Positions 25,801 through 34,499 of a stretch of DNA of 59,547 nt are shown here, piece by piece; the first letter of the stretch is position 1, and each line of letters begins with the position of its first letter. Position numbers and translations under genes: made by a program. The notes beneath the pieces are model-generated. The model saw nothing but the letters and a program-made list of their open reading frames with translations, did not search any database and had not been told where the DNA came from. The DNA lies in contig NZ_CANMQT010000018.1 in assembly GCF_947500065.1 (NCBI RefSeq), forward strand, positions 1-59,547, written 5' to 3'. The stretch comes from an uncultured Aquimarina sp. (GTDB lineage Bacteria > Bacteroidota > Bacteroidia > Flavobacteriales > Flavobacteriaceae).

Positions 25801-25921
25801 AGCTAAAATAGATTTTCAAAAAATAAAAGATAAGAAAGTCTCTAAGCTTGTAAAATATCTGGAGAAAAATGAAATTACTCCTATAGATATAAAATCCAAA
25901 ACAGAGTTCCTTAAAAAATAA
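22865..25921 (+). CDS. Secreted sortilin/BNR-type beta-propeller protein
   Basis: The protein (1018 residues) has a signal peptide (about 1-20, ending M-G-I-Q-A-Q). The body is a set of BNR-like blades with the Asp-box pattern S/T-x-D-G-G-x-x-W: T-S-N-G-G-D-S-W, T-I-D-G-G-D-T-W, S-T-D-G-G-K-N-W, S-D-D-A-G-K-N-W, T-K-D-G-G-K-N-W and T-I-N-G-G-K-N-W. It resembles the VPS10/sortilin-like or 'glycosyl hydrolase' type of Bacteroidota. The last ~150 residues are helical and charged. No catalytic residues can be assigned, so enzymatic activity is not shown. It lies between two clean terminators and is probably monocistronic. Confidence 0.8.
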   Translation: MQQYFKILCCLLCIQMGIQAQEISLNGKELFGDIKARHIGPALMSGRIIDLEAHPTNDRVIYAGTAGGGVWRTSNGGATFAPIFDEHAQSIGAVAVDPNDPDKTIWVGTGEIWTRNSVSIGDGLYKTSNGGDSWKKIGFEKSERISSIVINPKNSKEVYVGVLGALWGDSDVRGVYKTIDGGDTWKKILYTNTSTGISDLLMDPNDTNTLYASMWEFRRTGWSFNSGGANSALYKSTDGGKNWNKIHSGFPEGNLGRIGIAIAPSNSKILYAAIESEDDKSKGLYRSDDAGKNWEQLNNDFELVVRPFYFSRLVVDPKNPETIVKGGFLGAISKDGGKTFKNLGNMHADIHDILFDINDSDRMYAGTDGGVYRSWDGGATMEIVENLPVSQFYQISVDNEEPYNIYGGLQDNGSWYGPSSSPGGIEARDWKRIGYGDGFRVLKHPTKPIIYSEMQGAQNVWRINTEKNTTKNVEPIPDGDEELRFNWNAPMAISSHKPDRFYMGSQYLHKSEDMGDNWIKISPDLTTNDPSKQDKESGGLSKDKSGAETHTTIFTIAESPVNENVIWVGTDDGNVQVTKDGGKNWINTVGNIPDLPTNTWVYHIEASVHNAGTAYAVFDGHTSGDMNTYVYKTSDYGKTWKSITTDDIVGFARNIQEDYEQEDLLFLGTEFGLFVTINGGKNWSRFTNNMPATAVHFIDLQKQTNDLVLGTHGRGIIILDDISSLRQINQDVLSKNVHFFTTKPGIIKENSGFGGGSTETQFVGQNPSTNLKMMYYLKKRHTFGKMKMEIQDLNGNKITDLSPGKAKGINIVRWNYRSIAPKSASGKTFSIGSAPRVAAGKYKVVLTKGKDTYEHSIEVKQDENSEVTNEERKLQRKTSQELYTAIEDLAYLVHQIDQTVKKANSIEEKSPKIATPVIKELTSLKESLVITTGDNYVQEAEPELREKISNLYNSVTNNFEKPSAGQLNNQKVLNEKLEKAKIDFQKIKDKKVSKLVKYLEKNEITPIDIKSKTEFLKK

Positions 25922-25930
25922 AACAGCATA

Positions 25931-25965
25931 AATAAGGCTTCCTTTATGGAAGCCTTATTTGTTTT
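25931..25965 (+). terminator. Rho-independent terminator
   Basis: AATAAGGCTTCC (25931-25942) pairs perfectly with GGAAGCCTTATT (25948-25959), and a T-rich tail follows. It ends the beta-propeller gene. Confidence 0.85.
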
Positions 25966-26036
25966 TAAACAGTATCAAATTTAGATTATATATTTAAAAA
26001 TGTTTATAACTGGTTTAAAACTCTACTACCCTCGCT

Positions 26037-26044
26037 TAATTTTG
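26037..26044 (+). promoter_or_regulatory. -7 promoter element (TAATTTTG)
   Basis: TAATTTTG is a perfect TAnnTTTG match, about 40 bases upstream of the ATG at 26084. The -33 region shows no clear TTG. Transcription would begin near 26051. Confidence 0.5.
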
Positions 26045-26083
26045 CATGAAACAATTCTGTATTTTTAGTAAACACTCTTTATT

Positions 26084-26494
26084 ATGGAAAACAGGGAATC
26101 TAATTTGTTGGCAATACGCCCGCAAATTTTAAATGCAAAAGTTTCTGAAAACATGTCTAACGATGAGCAGTTTCAGAACAAAACAATTAGACCAATTATC
26201 AAATTGCAAAACGAATTGTTAATTGAAGTGTTTCGAAATTATATTAAAAAAAGAAAAAACACTTTTTATGAATTATCTTTAGAAAAGCGTATTCTATATA
26301 TTGATAATGCTATCCAAAAGGATATGAAATTCAGAAATAGTCTTAAAGGAATGATTATAGGACAGTATACAGTAGATGAATATCTAATATATATCGAAAA
26401 CTCTTCTGCATTAAACAAAAGAATGATGAACATTGTTAGAGAACGTCTACAAAGTAACATTCAACTATTAGAGCGACCATTAACAACATATTAG
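26084..26494 (+). CDS. Conserved flavobacterial hypothetical protein
   Basis: The protein has 136 residues, is mainly helical, basic, and lacks a signal peptide. Notable segments are N-K-T-I-R-P-I-I-K-L-Q-N-E-L-L (residues about 32-46), an R-I-L-Y-I-D-N-A-I-Q-K-D helix and F-R-N-S-L-K-G-M-I-I-G-Q-Y. I recall similar proteins in Flavobacteriia, sometimes labelled 'glyoxalase', but no glyoxalase metal ligands are visible here, so that label is not supported. It is transcribed alone and converges on the TPR gene with a shared hairpin terminator. Confidence 0.7.
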   Translation: MENRESNLLAIRPQILNAKVSENMSNDEQFQNKTIRPIIKLQNELLIEVFRNYIKKRKNTFYELSLEKRILYIDNAIQKDMKFRNSLKGMIIGQYTVDEYLIYIENSSALNKRMMNIVRERLQSNIQLLERPLTTY

Positions 26495-26502
26495 TATTAC
26501 CT

Positions 26503-26540
26503 AAAAAAAAGTGCGGATCAAATGATCCGCACTTTTTTTA
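26503..26540. terminator. Bidirectional terminator
   Basis: GTGCGGATC (26511-26519) pairs with GATCCGCAC (26524-26532) around a four-base loop. A-tracts lie on the left and T-tracts on the right, so the hairpin can stop transcription on both strands. It lies between the convergent genes ending at 26494 and 26566. Confidence 0.9.
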
Positions 26541-26565
26541 TTTTGTATTATATATAACTTAAGAA

Positions 26566-27840
26566 TTAGTTACCTCCTTCTAAAGCTTTAAGTTTATTTT
26601 TCATATCCTCTGCTTTAGGATCATCTAACTGATAGAAAATCTGCATTAACGTTCGAACCGCTTCTGCATTGTCAGGTTTAGACTCTATAGCACCTTCTAA
26701 ATAAGGAACAGCTTCTCTATATAAATCTTGTTTTTGCTTCTTAAGAATATCAAATCTTTTATAATCAGCATTAGATGTTCCAAGGCTATTCATTTCCTCA
26801 TTAAGAGCAGCTTCTCCACTTAAAATAATAGCTGCTATATTGATTTGAGCAGAAGTATAATCTGGCTTGATCTCAAGGGCTTTTTTGTAATACTCTACCG
26901 CTTGGTCATTATCGCCCAAACGTGCTGCACTTACACCTAAATTATATAAAAGGTTAGGATTCTCAGGATCATTCTCAACAATTTTTCGCATTAATTCCTG
27001 ATACTTAGTAAGGTTACCTAGCTTATAAAACATATTAGCCTCCTCTTGCATTAATGCAGGGTCATTAGGGTTATCCTTTTTAGCAGCTTCCATTGCTTTA
27101 ATTGCTTCTTCATCCTTACCTTGACTAATATAGATAAGAGCAATGTTTTTCGTGATTTCAGATCTTCTAGAACCTGTTGAAGTAGTTTCTGGCTTGATAT
27201 GAGTTCCTGCTTTAACAGAAAAATCTCTCAAATCTTTAGAATCAAATGGTTCCACCTCTCCAGTTTCTTTATTTGTAGCTACAAAACGCTCTTCACTTCC
27301 ATTATATCCAAGATCAACTAATTCATTATAATACTTTAATGCTGTATCATAATCTTTTCCATTTACGGCATTAGATGCTGCAAAATACAAATAAGATGTA
27401 TCCGACTTCTTTGTTTTATATCCTAAATAAAGTTTATCTGCAGCTTCTTTATTTCTTCCTTCTTTCTGATCTGCTACCGCTTGCTCAACCAAAGACTGAC
27501 GAAGTGTCTGTATTCCTGTATCTGCTTTACCTGAATATTTTTTATTACCAGATGTTTCTTCTATCTCTAAAACTTTAGCATAAGCCATTGCTGCATTTTC
27601 TATTACTTCTAATGACTTATCTGTCGATGCAGCTCCAAGTTGTCCTTTTAGAAAATAGAATTGCGCTTTCATTTTATCATCTGCAACGTCTAATTGTCCT
27701 TCAACGGCCTTTAATGCATCATTCGCTACTTCCAGATTACCAGACTTTAATGCTCTATCCGCTGCCTTAAGTCCTTTTTTTTGTGAAAATCCAATAGCAC
27801 TTATAGTTAGAAAAAATGCTATAATAAATTTAGTTCTCAT
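26566..27840 (-). CDS. Exported tetratricopeptide-repeat protein
   Basis: The protein (424 residues) starts at the ATG on 27838-27840, because the signal peptide (MRTKFIIAFFLTISAIGFSQ) begins there; longer in-frame starts would overlap gyrA. After the signal peptide come helix pairs typical of TPRs: A-L-K-S-G-N-L-E-V-A-N-D-A-L, Y-D-T-A-L-K-Y-Y-N-E-L, K-D-E-E-A-I-K-A-M-E-A-A-K and N-D-Q-A-V-E-Y-Y-K-K-A-L-E-I-K-P. The role is probably protein-protein contact in the periplasm. It starts 28 bases after gyrA, on the same strand, and may be transcribed with it. Confidence 0.85.
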   Translation of the reverse strand: MRTKFIIAFFLTISAIGFSQKKGLKAADRALKSGNLEVANDALKAVEGQLDVADDKMKAQFYFLKGQLGAASTDKSLEVIENAAMAYAKVLEIEETSGNKKYSGKADTGIQTLRQSLVEQAVADQKEGRNKEAADKLYLGYKTKKSDTSYLYFAASNAVNGKDYDTALKYYNELVDLGYNGSEERFVATNKETGEVEPFDSKDLRDFSVKAGTHIKPETTSTGSRRSEITKNIALIYISQGKDEEAIKAMEAAKKDNPNDPALMQEEANMFYKLGNLTKYQELMRKIVENDPENPNLLYNLGVSAARLGDNDQAVEYYKKALEIKPDYTSAQINIAAIILSGEAALNEEMNSLGTSNADYKRFDILKKQKQDLYREAVPYLEGAIESKPDNAEAVRTLMQIFYQLDDPKAEDMKNKLKALEGGN

Positions 27841-27868
27841 TACTTGTGTTTTTTTTATGGGATTCTTT

Positions 27869-30418
27869 TTATTCGTTTGTTGTTTCATCAATAGTCGTGC
27901 CATCAGTGGCATCACCATCGTCATTTTGCAAAGATATATTATTTTCTTCAATATCACCATCAATATCTTCTACATCATCTTCTTCATGCATTACTTTGGC
28001 AACCGCAGCGATAGAATCTTTACCTTTCAAATTAATCAAACGTACTCCTTGTGTAGCACGCCCCATTACTCTTAAATTCTCTATAGCTAATCTAATAGCA
28101 ATACCAGATTTATTAATAATCATAAGATCATCAGAATCAGTAACGTTCTTAATAGCAACTAATTGTCCTGTCTTGTCAGTTACAGATATGGTTTTAACTC
28201 CTTTTCCTCCTCTATTAGTGATTCTGTAATCTTCTAATTTCGAACGTTTTCCGTATCCATTTTCAGAAACAACGAGGATATTACTTTCCATATCATTAAC
28301 AGCTACCATTCCTATCACTTCATCTTTATCGTCAGCAAGTCGGATTCCTCGTACTCCAGAGGCACCACGTCCCATTGGCCTAGTTTTTTCCTCTTCAAAA
28401 CGTATCGCCTTTCCAGATTTAACAGCCAACATTACCTGACTTTTACCATCAGTAAGTTTAGCTTCTAATAATTCATCATTATCTTTAATAGTAATAGCAT
28501 TGATACCATTAGTTCTTGGTCTAGAGTATTGTTCTAAAGATGTCTTTTTAACCTGACCCTTTTTCGTTGCCATTATAACATAATGAGAATTAATATACTC
28601 CTCATCCTTCAGGTCTTGCGTACATATAAATGCTTTTACTTTATCATCATTTTCTATGTTTATCAAGTTCTGTATTGCTCTTCCTTTAGAAGTTTTACTT
28701 CCTTCAGGAATTTCGTAAACTCGCATCCAGAAACATTTTCCTTTCTGAGTAAAGAATAACATGTATTGATGGTTTGTACCAACAAACAAATGTTCTAAGA
28801 AATCTTCATTACGAGTAGTACTTCCTTTCTGACCTACTCCTCCTCTATTTTGTTTCTTATACTCAGTTAGAGAAGTTCTTTTGATATAACCTGCATGAGA
28901 AATAGTAATCACTACTTTCTCATTTGGGATCATATCTTCAATGCTTAAATCTCCACCTGCATATTCTATTTGAGAGCGACGAGCATCTCCATACTTTTCT
29001 TTCACCTCAAGAAGCTCTTCCTTAATAATATCCATTCGACGTTCTTTCTTCTCAAGAATATCTTTAAGGTCTTCAATAGTTTTCATTAATTCGTCATACT
29101 CTGCACGTAACTTGTCTTGCTCCAGACCCGTTAACTGACGCAAACGCATCTCAACAATGGCTTTTGCCTGAATTTCTGTAAGCTTAAATCGCTTGATAAG
29201 CTTTTCTCTTGCTTCTTCGGCATTAGAAGAAGCTCTGATCAATTTAATTACTTCATCTATATTATCTGAAGCAATAATTAAACCTTCAAGAATATGGGCT
29301 CTTTCCTCTGCTTTTCTTAATTCATACCTTGTTCTTCGCACAACCACTTCGTGTCTATGCTCTACAAAATGATGAATCATTTCTTTTACATTCAATAACT
29401 GCGGTCTTCCCTTAACCAATGCTATATTATTAACACTAAAAGAGGATTGTAATGCGGTATACTTATATAAAAGGTTAAGTACTATATTAGGTATTGCATC
29501 TCTTTTTAAGATATATACAATACGCATTCCCTTTCTATCGGATTCATCTCTAATGGTCGAGATACCATCTATCTTCTTATCATTTACAAGATCAGCAGTT
29601 TTCTTAATCATATCTGCCTTGTTCACTTGATAAGGAATTTCAGATACAATAATACATTCTCTACCATTTACTTCTTCAAAACTAGCTTTGGCACGTATTA
29701 CGATCCTACCTCTTCCTGTTTTAAAAGCTTCTCTTACTCCATCATAACCATAAATAGTACCTCCTGTTGGGAAGTCAGGTGCTTTAATGTGTTGTATTAA
29801 TTCATCTATTTCAATATCATTATTATTGATATATTCAATAGTTCCATCTACAACCTCGGTCAAATTATGTGGAGGCATATTGGTAGCCATACCAACTGCG
29901 ATACCAGAAGCTCCATTAATCAATAACCCCGGAACTCTACTTGGTAGCACTGTAGGCTCTTGCAATGTATCATCAAAATTAAATGTATGATCAACAGTAT
30001 CTTTTTCAATATCTGCAAGCATATCTTCCGATATTTTTCGCATTCTTGCTTCCGTATAACGCATTGCTGCCGGACTATCTCCATCTACAGATCCAAAGTT
30101 ACCTTGACCATCTACCAACATATAACGTAAACTCCATTCCTGAGCCATACGAACCATGGTATCATACACCGAAGTATCTCCGTGAGGGTGGTATTTACCA
30201 AGAACCTCACCCACAATTCTTGCAGATTTCTTATGAGCACTACTAGCTTTAACGCCTAACTCATACATACCATATAAAACTCTTCTGTGTACTGGTTTTA
30301 GACCATCTCTAACATCAGGAAGTGCACGTGATACAATCACTGACATCGAATAATCGATGTACGCAGACTTCATCTCATCTTCTATATTGATAGGTATTAG
30401 CTTTTCTCCTTCTGCCAT
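27869..30418 (-). CDS. gyrA: DNA gyrase subunit A
   Basis: The protein (849 residues) is the DNA-cleaving and religating subunit of gyrase, which introduces negative supercoils with GyrB. The catalytic tyrosine sits in A-M-R-Y-T-E-A-R-M (Tyr121). The quinolone-resistance region reads H-P-H-G-D-T-S-V-Y-D-T. The gate region (V-D-G-Q-G-N-F-G) is intact and a GyrA C-terminal beta-pinwheel fills the last third, with the GyrA-box-like Q-N-R-G-G-V-G-Q-K-G near residue 525. The tail is acidic (E-D-D-V-E-D-I-D-G-D). The length is normal. A TPR gene follows 28 bases downstream. Confidence 0.96.
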   Translation of the reverse strand: MAEGEKLIPINIEDEMKSAYIDYSMSVIVSRALPDVRDGLKPVHRRVLYGMYELGVKASSAHKKSARIVGEVLGKYHPHGDTSVYDTMVRMAQEWSLRYMLVDGQGNFGSVDGDSPAAMRYTEARMRKISEDMLADIEKDTVDHTFNFDDTLQEPTVLPSRVPGLLINGASGIAVGMATNMPPHNLTEVVDGTIEYINNNDIEIDELIQHIKAPDFPTGGTIYGYDGVREAFKTGRGRIVIRAKASFEEVNGRECIIVSEIPYQVNKADMIKKTADLVNDKKIDGISTIRDESDRKGMRIVYILKRDAIPNIVLNLLYKYTALQSSFSVNNIALVKGRPQLLNVKEMIHHFVEHRHEVVVRRTRYELRKAEERAHILEGLIIASDNIDEVIKLIRASSNAEEAREKLIKRFKLTEIQAKAIVEMRLRQLTGLEQDKLRAEYDELMKTIEDLKDILEKKERRMDIIKEELLEVKEKYGDARRSQIEYAGGDLSIEDMIPNEKVVITISHAGYIKRTSLTEYKKQNRGGVGQKGSTTRNEDFLEHLFVGTNHQYMLFFTQKGKCFWMRVYEIPEGSKTSKGRAIQNLINIENDDKVKAFICTQDLKDEEYINSHYVIMATKKGQVKKTSLEQYSRPRTNGINAITIKDNDELLEAKLTDGKSQVMLAVKSGKAIRFEEEKTRPMGRGASGVRGIRLADDKDEVIGMVAVNDMESNILVVSENGYGKRSKLEDYRITNRGGKGVKTISVTDKTGQLVAIKNVTDSDDLMIINKSGIAIRLAIENLRVMGRATQGVRLINLKGKDSIAAVAKVMHEEDDVEDIDGDIEENNISLQNDDGDATDGTTIDETTNE

Positions 30419-30554
30419 AAAAATTATTTTATTCTAAAATTGAATTATTAAACGCGCTAATTTAAGTAAATTAAGACGGTTTTAACAGCTAATAGACTCT
30501 CTAATATACGTAATTTATTAACAACTTGGACGACCCATATGGTTAATAAGTCTG

Positions 30555-30562
30555 CAAACATA
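30555..30562 (-). promoter_or_regulatory. -7 promoter element for gyrA (TATGTTTG on the - strand)
   Basis: CAAACATA on the + strand reads TATGTTTG on the - strand, a perfect TAnnTTTG, about 140 bases upstream of the gyrA start. A matching -33 TTG was not found. The 384-bp gap between gyrA and clpC (30419-30802) holds nothing else except the clpC promoter. Confidence 0.45.
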
Positions 30563-30728
30563 GATTTTGATTATTAAACCTTTTTTTGTCTATTTACTCA
30601 GAAAACGTAATAATCTTTAAATTTGGCTTTTATTTAAATACAAATAAAACTATTTAAATCAACTGAGAATATGACATAAAAAGTTATTATGTCATCTTAT
30701 TTATGAATCATGATTAAAAGGAATAGTT

Positions 30729-30762
30729 TTTGCCAATATCATTTTAAAAATTACTATATTTA
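30729..30762 (+). promoter_or_regulatory. Promoter of clpC
   Basis: TTTG (30729-30732) lies 22 bases before TATATTTA (30755-30762), a -33/-7 pair with one mismatch in the last base. Transcription would start near 30769, about 34 bases before the ATG at 30803. Confidence 0.55.
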
Positions 30763-30802
30763 GTATTAAAGAAAAAAACAGAAAAAGAAAGAAACTAATT
30801 AT

Positions 30803-33358
30803 ATGGATGATAATTTTTCACCAAGAGTCAAAGATGTAATTGCATACAGTAAAGAAGAAGCTCTTAGATTAGGGCATGATTTTATCGGAACAGAACATCT
30901 TATGTTAGGACTATTACGTGATGGAAGTGGGAAAGCAATTAGTATACTTGATGCGTTGGATATTGATTTAACAAATTTGAGAAGAAAAGTTGAAATTCTT
31001 AGCCCTGCAAACCCTAATGTGGCAGTAGCTACTAATGAAAAAAAGAATTTACACCTAACAAGACAAGCAGAAAGAGCTCTAAAAACTACTTTTTTAGAAG
31101 CAAAGTTATTCCAAAGCTCTTCCATTAATACTGCACATCTATTATTGTGTATTTTAAGAAACGAAAACGATCCGACTACCAAGCTTTTAAATAAGCTTAA
31201 GGTAGATTATGATAATGTTAAAGATCAATTTAAATTTATGATTGCTAACGAAGAAGAATATATAGAAAGCCCAAAGGCAGAGTCATTTTCTGAAGATGAT
31301 GACATGACTGGAGATTCGTCAAAAGAAAATCCTTTTAACTCACCAACAGGTGGAACTAAAGCCAGCAAAAAATCAAAAACTCCGGTATTAGATAATTTCG
31401 GCAGAGATTTAACGGCCATGGCAGAAGAAGGGAAACTGGACCCTGTAGTAGGACGAACCAAGGAAATAGAACGTGTTTCTCAAATTTTGAGTAGACGAAA
31501 GAAAAACAATCCTCTGCTTATAGGAGAACCTGGAGTTGGGAAATCGGCTATTGCTGAAGGTTTAGCGCTGCGGATTATTAAAAGAAAGGTATCTCGAATT
31601 CTGTTTGACAAACGTGTAGTCACACTGGATTTAGCTAGTTTGGTTGCAGGTACAAAATACAGAGGTCAGTTCGAAGAACGCATGAAGGCTGTAATGAATG
31701 AATTAGAAAAGAATGATGATATTATTCTTTTTATAGATGAGATTCATACAATTGTTGGAGCTGGTGGTGCTACCGGAAGTCTGGACGCATCTAACATGTT
31801 TAAACCAGCCTTAGCAAGAGGTGAAATTCAATGTATTGGAGCAACCACCTTAGATGAATATAGACAATATATCGAAAAAGATGGTGCACTAGAAAGGCGT
31901 TTCCAAAAAGTAATAGTAGAACCTACTAACATCGAAGAAACCATAGAGATCCTTGAAAATATTAAGGAAAAATATGAAGAACACCATAACGTAAGCTATA
32001 CAGACGAAGCTATTAAAGCTTGTGTAAAACTTACGAATAGATATATGACAGATCGCTTCTTACCAGACAAAGCTATTGATGCTTTGGATGAAGCCGGATC
32101 TAGAGTTCATATCACAAATATTGATGTTCCTAAAAAAATTCTAGACTTAGAGAAAAAGCTAGAAGAAGTTCGTGAGCTTAAAAACAGCGTAGTAAAAAAG
32201 CAGAAATATGAAGAAGCTGCTAAATTAAGAGATGACGAAAAAAATCTTGAAAAAGAACTAGCCCAAGCTCAAGAGCAATGGGAGAAAGATTCTAAACTAC
32301 ACAAAGAAATTGTTGATGAAGAAAGTGTAGCTGATGTCGTATCTATGATGACAGGTATTCCTGTTAATCGTATTGCGCAGACAGAAAGCAATAAACTTGC
32401 AGAATTACCAAATCTTATTAAAGGTAAGGTGATTGGACAAGATGAGGCAGTTACAAAGGTAGTAAAGGCAATACAACGTAATCGTGCAGGTCTTAAAGAC
32501 CCTAATAAACCGATTGGATCTTTTATATTTCTTGGACAAACTGGTGTAGGTAAAACCCAGTTAGCTAAAGTTCTTGCCAGAGAACTTTTTGATAGCGAGG
32601 ATACTCTTATTCGTATTGACATGAGTGAATACATGGAGAAATTTGCGGTATCGAGACTTATTGGAGCGCCTCCTGGATATGTAGGATATGAAGAAGGTGG
32701 GCAACTTACCGAAAAAGTAAGAAGAAAACCATACGCAGTAATTCTATTGGATGAAATCGAAAAAGCACATCCGGATGTATTTAACATGATGCTACAAGTA
32801 TTAGATGACGGATATCTTACAGATAGTCTTGGTCGTAAAATTGATTTCAGAAATGCTATCATCATAATGACATCGAATATTGGAGCACGTAAGCTTAAAG
32901 ATTTTGGACAAGGTGTTGGTTTTGGAACAAGTGCAAAAAAGACTCAGTCCGATAGCTATGCAAAAGGTGTTATTGAAAATGCTCTGAAAAAAGCATTTGC
33001 ACCAGAGTTCCTAAACAGAGTAGACGATGTAATCGTGTTTAATGCTCTAGAGCGTGAGGACATCCACAAGATTATTGACATTGAATTAGATAAATTATAC
33101 GGAAGAATCAGAGGCCTAGGATATGATTTGTCATTAAGTGAAAAAGCAAAAGACTATATCACAGAAAAAGGGTTCGATAGACAATACGGAGCTAGACCTC
33201 TTAAAAGGGCAATTCAGAAATATATTGAAGACGCACTAGCAGAGGAAATCATTAATTCTCAGTTACAAGAAGGTGACAGCATCTATATGGATTTGGATAA
33301 TGATTCAAATGAATTAACTATAAAGATTAAGAAAGCCGAAGAATCAACGGAGTCTTAA
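30803..33358 (+). CDS. clpC: ATP-dependent Clp protease ATP-binding subunit ClpC
   Basis: The protein (851 residues) is the unfoldase that feeds substrates to ClpP. It has two Clp N repeats (residues about 1-145), AAA1 with G-E-P-G-V-G-K-S near 237 and L-F-I-D-E-I-H-T, a UVR-like segment (K-Q-K-Y-E-E-A-A-K-L-R-D) near 470, AAA2 with G-Q-T-G-V-G-K-T near 577, and the D2 small domain (Y-G-A-R-P-L-K-R-A-I-Q). The UVR motif, a feature of ClpC, separates it from ClpA and from ClpV at 16509. It is divergent from gyrA and followed by a strong terminator. Confidence 0.93.
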   Translation: MDDNFSPRVKDVIAYSKEEALRLGHDFIGTEHLMLGLLRDGSGKAISILDALDIDLTNLRRKVEILSPANPNVAVATNEKKNLHLTRQAERALKTTFLEAKLFQSSSINTAHLLLCILRNENDPTTKLLNKLKVDYDNVKDQFKFMIANEEEYIESPKAESFSEDDDMTGDSSKENPFNSPTGGTKASKKSKTPVLDNFGRDLTAMAEEGKLDPVVGRTKEIERVSQILSRRKKNNPLLIGEPGVGKSAIAEGLALRIIKRKVSRILFDKRVVTLDLASLVAGTKYRGQFEERMKAVMNELEKNDDIILFIDEIHTIVGAGGATGSLDASNMFKPALARGEIQCIGATTLDEYRQYIEKDGALERRFQKVIVEPTNIEETIEILENIKEKYEEHHNVSYTDEAIKACVKLTNRYMTDRFLPDKAIDALDEAGSRVHITNIDVPKKILDLEKKLEEVRELKNSVVKKQKYEEAAKLRDDEKNLEKELAQAQEQWEKDSKLHKEIVDEESVADVVSMMTGIPVNRIAQTESNKLAELPNLIKGKVIGQDEAVTKVVKAIQRNRAGLKDPNKPIGSFIFLGQTGVGKTQLAKVLARELFDSEDTLIRIDMSEYMEKFAVSRLIGAPPGYVGYEEGGQLTEKVRRKPYAVILLDEIEKAHPDVFNMMLQVLDDGYLTDSLGRKIDFRNAIIIMTSNIGARKLKDFGQGVGFGTSAKKTQSDSYAKGVIENALKKAFAPEFLNRVDDVIVFNALEREDIHKIIDIELDKLYGRIRGLGYDLSLSEKAKDYITEKGFDRQYGARPLKRAIQKYIEDALAEEIINSQLQEGDSIYMDLDNDSNELTIKIKKAEESTES

Positions 33359-33379
33359 AAACAAATAATTATTGCACTT

Positions 33380-33414
33380 AAAAGCTCCCTTTTCAAAAAG
33401 GGAGCTTTTTTTTT
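33380..33414 (+). terminator. Rho-independent terminator of clpC
   Basis: AGCTCCCTTT (33383-33392) pairs with AAAGGGAGCT just downstream, and a run of T follows. It lies 22 bases after the clpC stop codon. Confidence 0.9.
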
Positions 33415-33518
33415 AATATCCAATCTCTAAATAAAATAAAAATTCAAAAAACGTTTGTGTCAAAGGGAAAAAATCCCAAAAAAATTCAAAACATTTACTT
33501 TTTATGTTGCTGAATATA

Positions 33519-33526
33519 TATATTTG
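33519..33526 (+). promoter_or_regulatory. -7 promoter element (TATATTTG)
   Basis: TATATTTG is a perfect match, 23 bases upstream of the ATG at 33549. Transcription would start near 33533, leaving a very short leader. No clear -33 TTG is seen. Confidence 0.5.
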
Positions 33527-33548
33527 TACAACCTAAAAATTACCCCTA

Positions 33549-33935
33549 ATGATCACGTCTTACCTATTAGATTTTGGCTTTCTGGAAATCTATGATGACT
33601 ATATAAAAGTCACCATAAACGAAGGAGTAACCGTTTCTCCTGAACACAATGATGTTTTATTGGAAATGGTAGAGAAACATTATAAAAACAAAGCTTTTGT
33701 ATATCTAACACACCGTATTAATTCTTATGCTGTGAATCCTACTATATATTTAGAAACAGCAAAAATTCAGAACTTAGTTGGGTTTGCAGTTGTATCGAAT
33801 GACCCTAGACAAAAAAATCAAACCAAGTTAGAAAGCGCTTTTTTTAGCAAAGAACTAAGACAGTTTGACAACATAGAGTCCGCTTTGTTATGGAAAGATG
33901 AATTACTAAAAAAACACCATAAATCAATCTTCTAA
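33549..33935 (+). CDS. STAS/SpoIIAA-like small protein, copy 1
   Basis: The protein has 128 residues and looks cytoplasmic. It starts with a strand pair (Y-L-L-D-F-G-F-L-E-I, then Y-I-K-V-T-I-N-E-G), has a helix, then F-V-Y-L-T-H-R-I-N-S-Y-A, I-Q-N-L-V-G-F-A-V-V-S-N, and ends in a helix with the pattern F-D-N-I-E-S-A-L-L-W-K-D. The beta-alpha layout and the terminal 'A-L-x-W' helix resemble SpoIIAA/STAS-like proteins, but this is a fold impression only. Copies 2 (34046) and 3 (34500) follow. Copy 1 is intact and has its own -7 element. Confidence 0.7.
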   Translation: MITSYLLDFGFLEIYDDYIKVTINEGVTVSPEHNDVLLEMVEKHYKNKAFVYLTHRINSYAVNPTIYLETAKIQNLVGFAVVSNDPRQKNQTKLESAFFSKELRQFDNIESALLWKDELLKKHHKSIF

Positions 33936-34002
33936 ATTTTCCCCTTAACTTCATTCCTTAATAAATAGTAATTTTTATAAGTAATAGTTTTATTGTAACT
34001 TA

Positions 34003-34036
34003 TTGCAAAATTAACCATACTTAGATAATAGTTTTG
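34003..34036 (+). promoter_or_regulatory. Promoter of the degenerate family copy
   Basis: TTG (34003-34005) lies 23 bases before TAGTTTTG (34029-34036), a -33/-7 pair at the long end of normal spacing. It sits 9 bases upstream of the ATG at 34046, so the pseudogene still has an apparently working promoter. Confidence 0.5.
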
Positions 34037-34045
34037 TAAATACAA

Positions 34046-34415
34046 ATGACAAAATACTATGATTTAGGTTTCGCTGAAGTAGAAATCCTAGAGGATTATT
34101 TCAAAAGCACAATTAAAGAAGGCTTTGTGCAAATACCAAGTCGCAACAAACTATTATTGGAGCTTGCAGCAAAACACTTCAATAATAAACCATTTGTGTA
34201 TACTTCTAATAACATTATTACATATTCTATAAACCCCAAAATATACCATTAAGTTACAAAACTCTGCAATCTCGCAGATATTGAAGTGGCGTCAAAATGC
34301 TAATAAAAAAGAAAGCTAACCGAATTAGAAAACAAATAAATTGAAATATTTTACAACTATTAAAGAAGCACTAGAATAGAAAGACAAAACACTGAAAAAT
34401 TGTATTGAACTTTAA
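34046..34415 (+). pseudogene. STAS/SpoIIAA-like small protein, copy 2, broken
   Basis: The first 68 codons align with copies 1 and 3 and end at a TAA (34250-34252) where copy 1 has a Glu (I-Y-L-E-T-A-K in copy 1; I-Y-H-stop-V-T-K here). In the same frame the reading continues after the stop with K-L-C-N-L-A-D-I-E-V-A-S-K, matching K-I-Q-N-L-V-G-F-A-V-V-S-N, until another stop near 34292. A frameshift follows, and K-Y-F-T-T-I-K-E-A-L-E-stop-K-D (34344-34385) matches the copy 1 end, with TAG where the family has Trp. Two nonsense changes, a further stop and a frameshift show the copy is dead as a full-length gene. The 68-residue N-terminal product might still be made. Confidence 0.8.
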
Positions 34416-34499
34416 CAAAAAGTATTTTTTCGTTTTACATATAAAAAAGTATCTTCCGTTCTTGTTATTTTTTTTAAAAATACTATCTAAAAACCCCCA

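Noticed and set aside
30150..30190. Thr instead of Ser in the GyrA quinolone-resistance region (G-D-T-S-V-Y-D)
   Set aside because: From memory, Thr at this position is found in wild-type flavobacterial GyrA (for example in Flavobacterium psychrophilum work), so it is not evidence of resistance.
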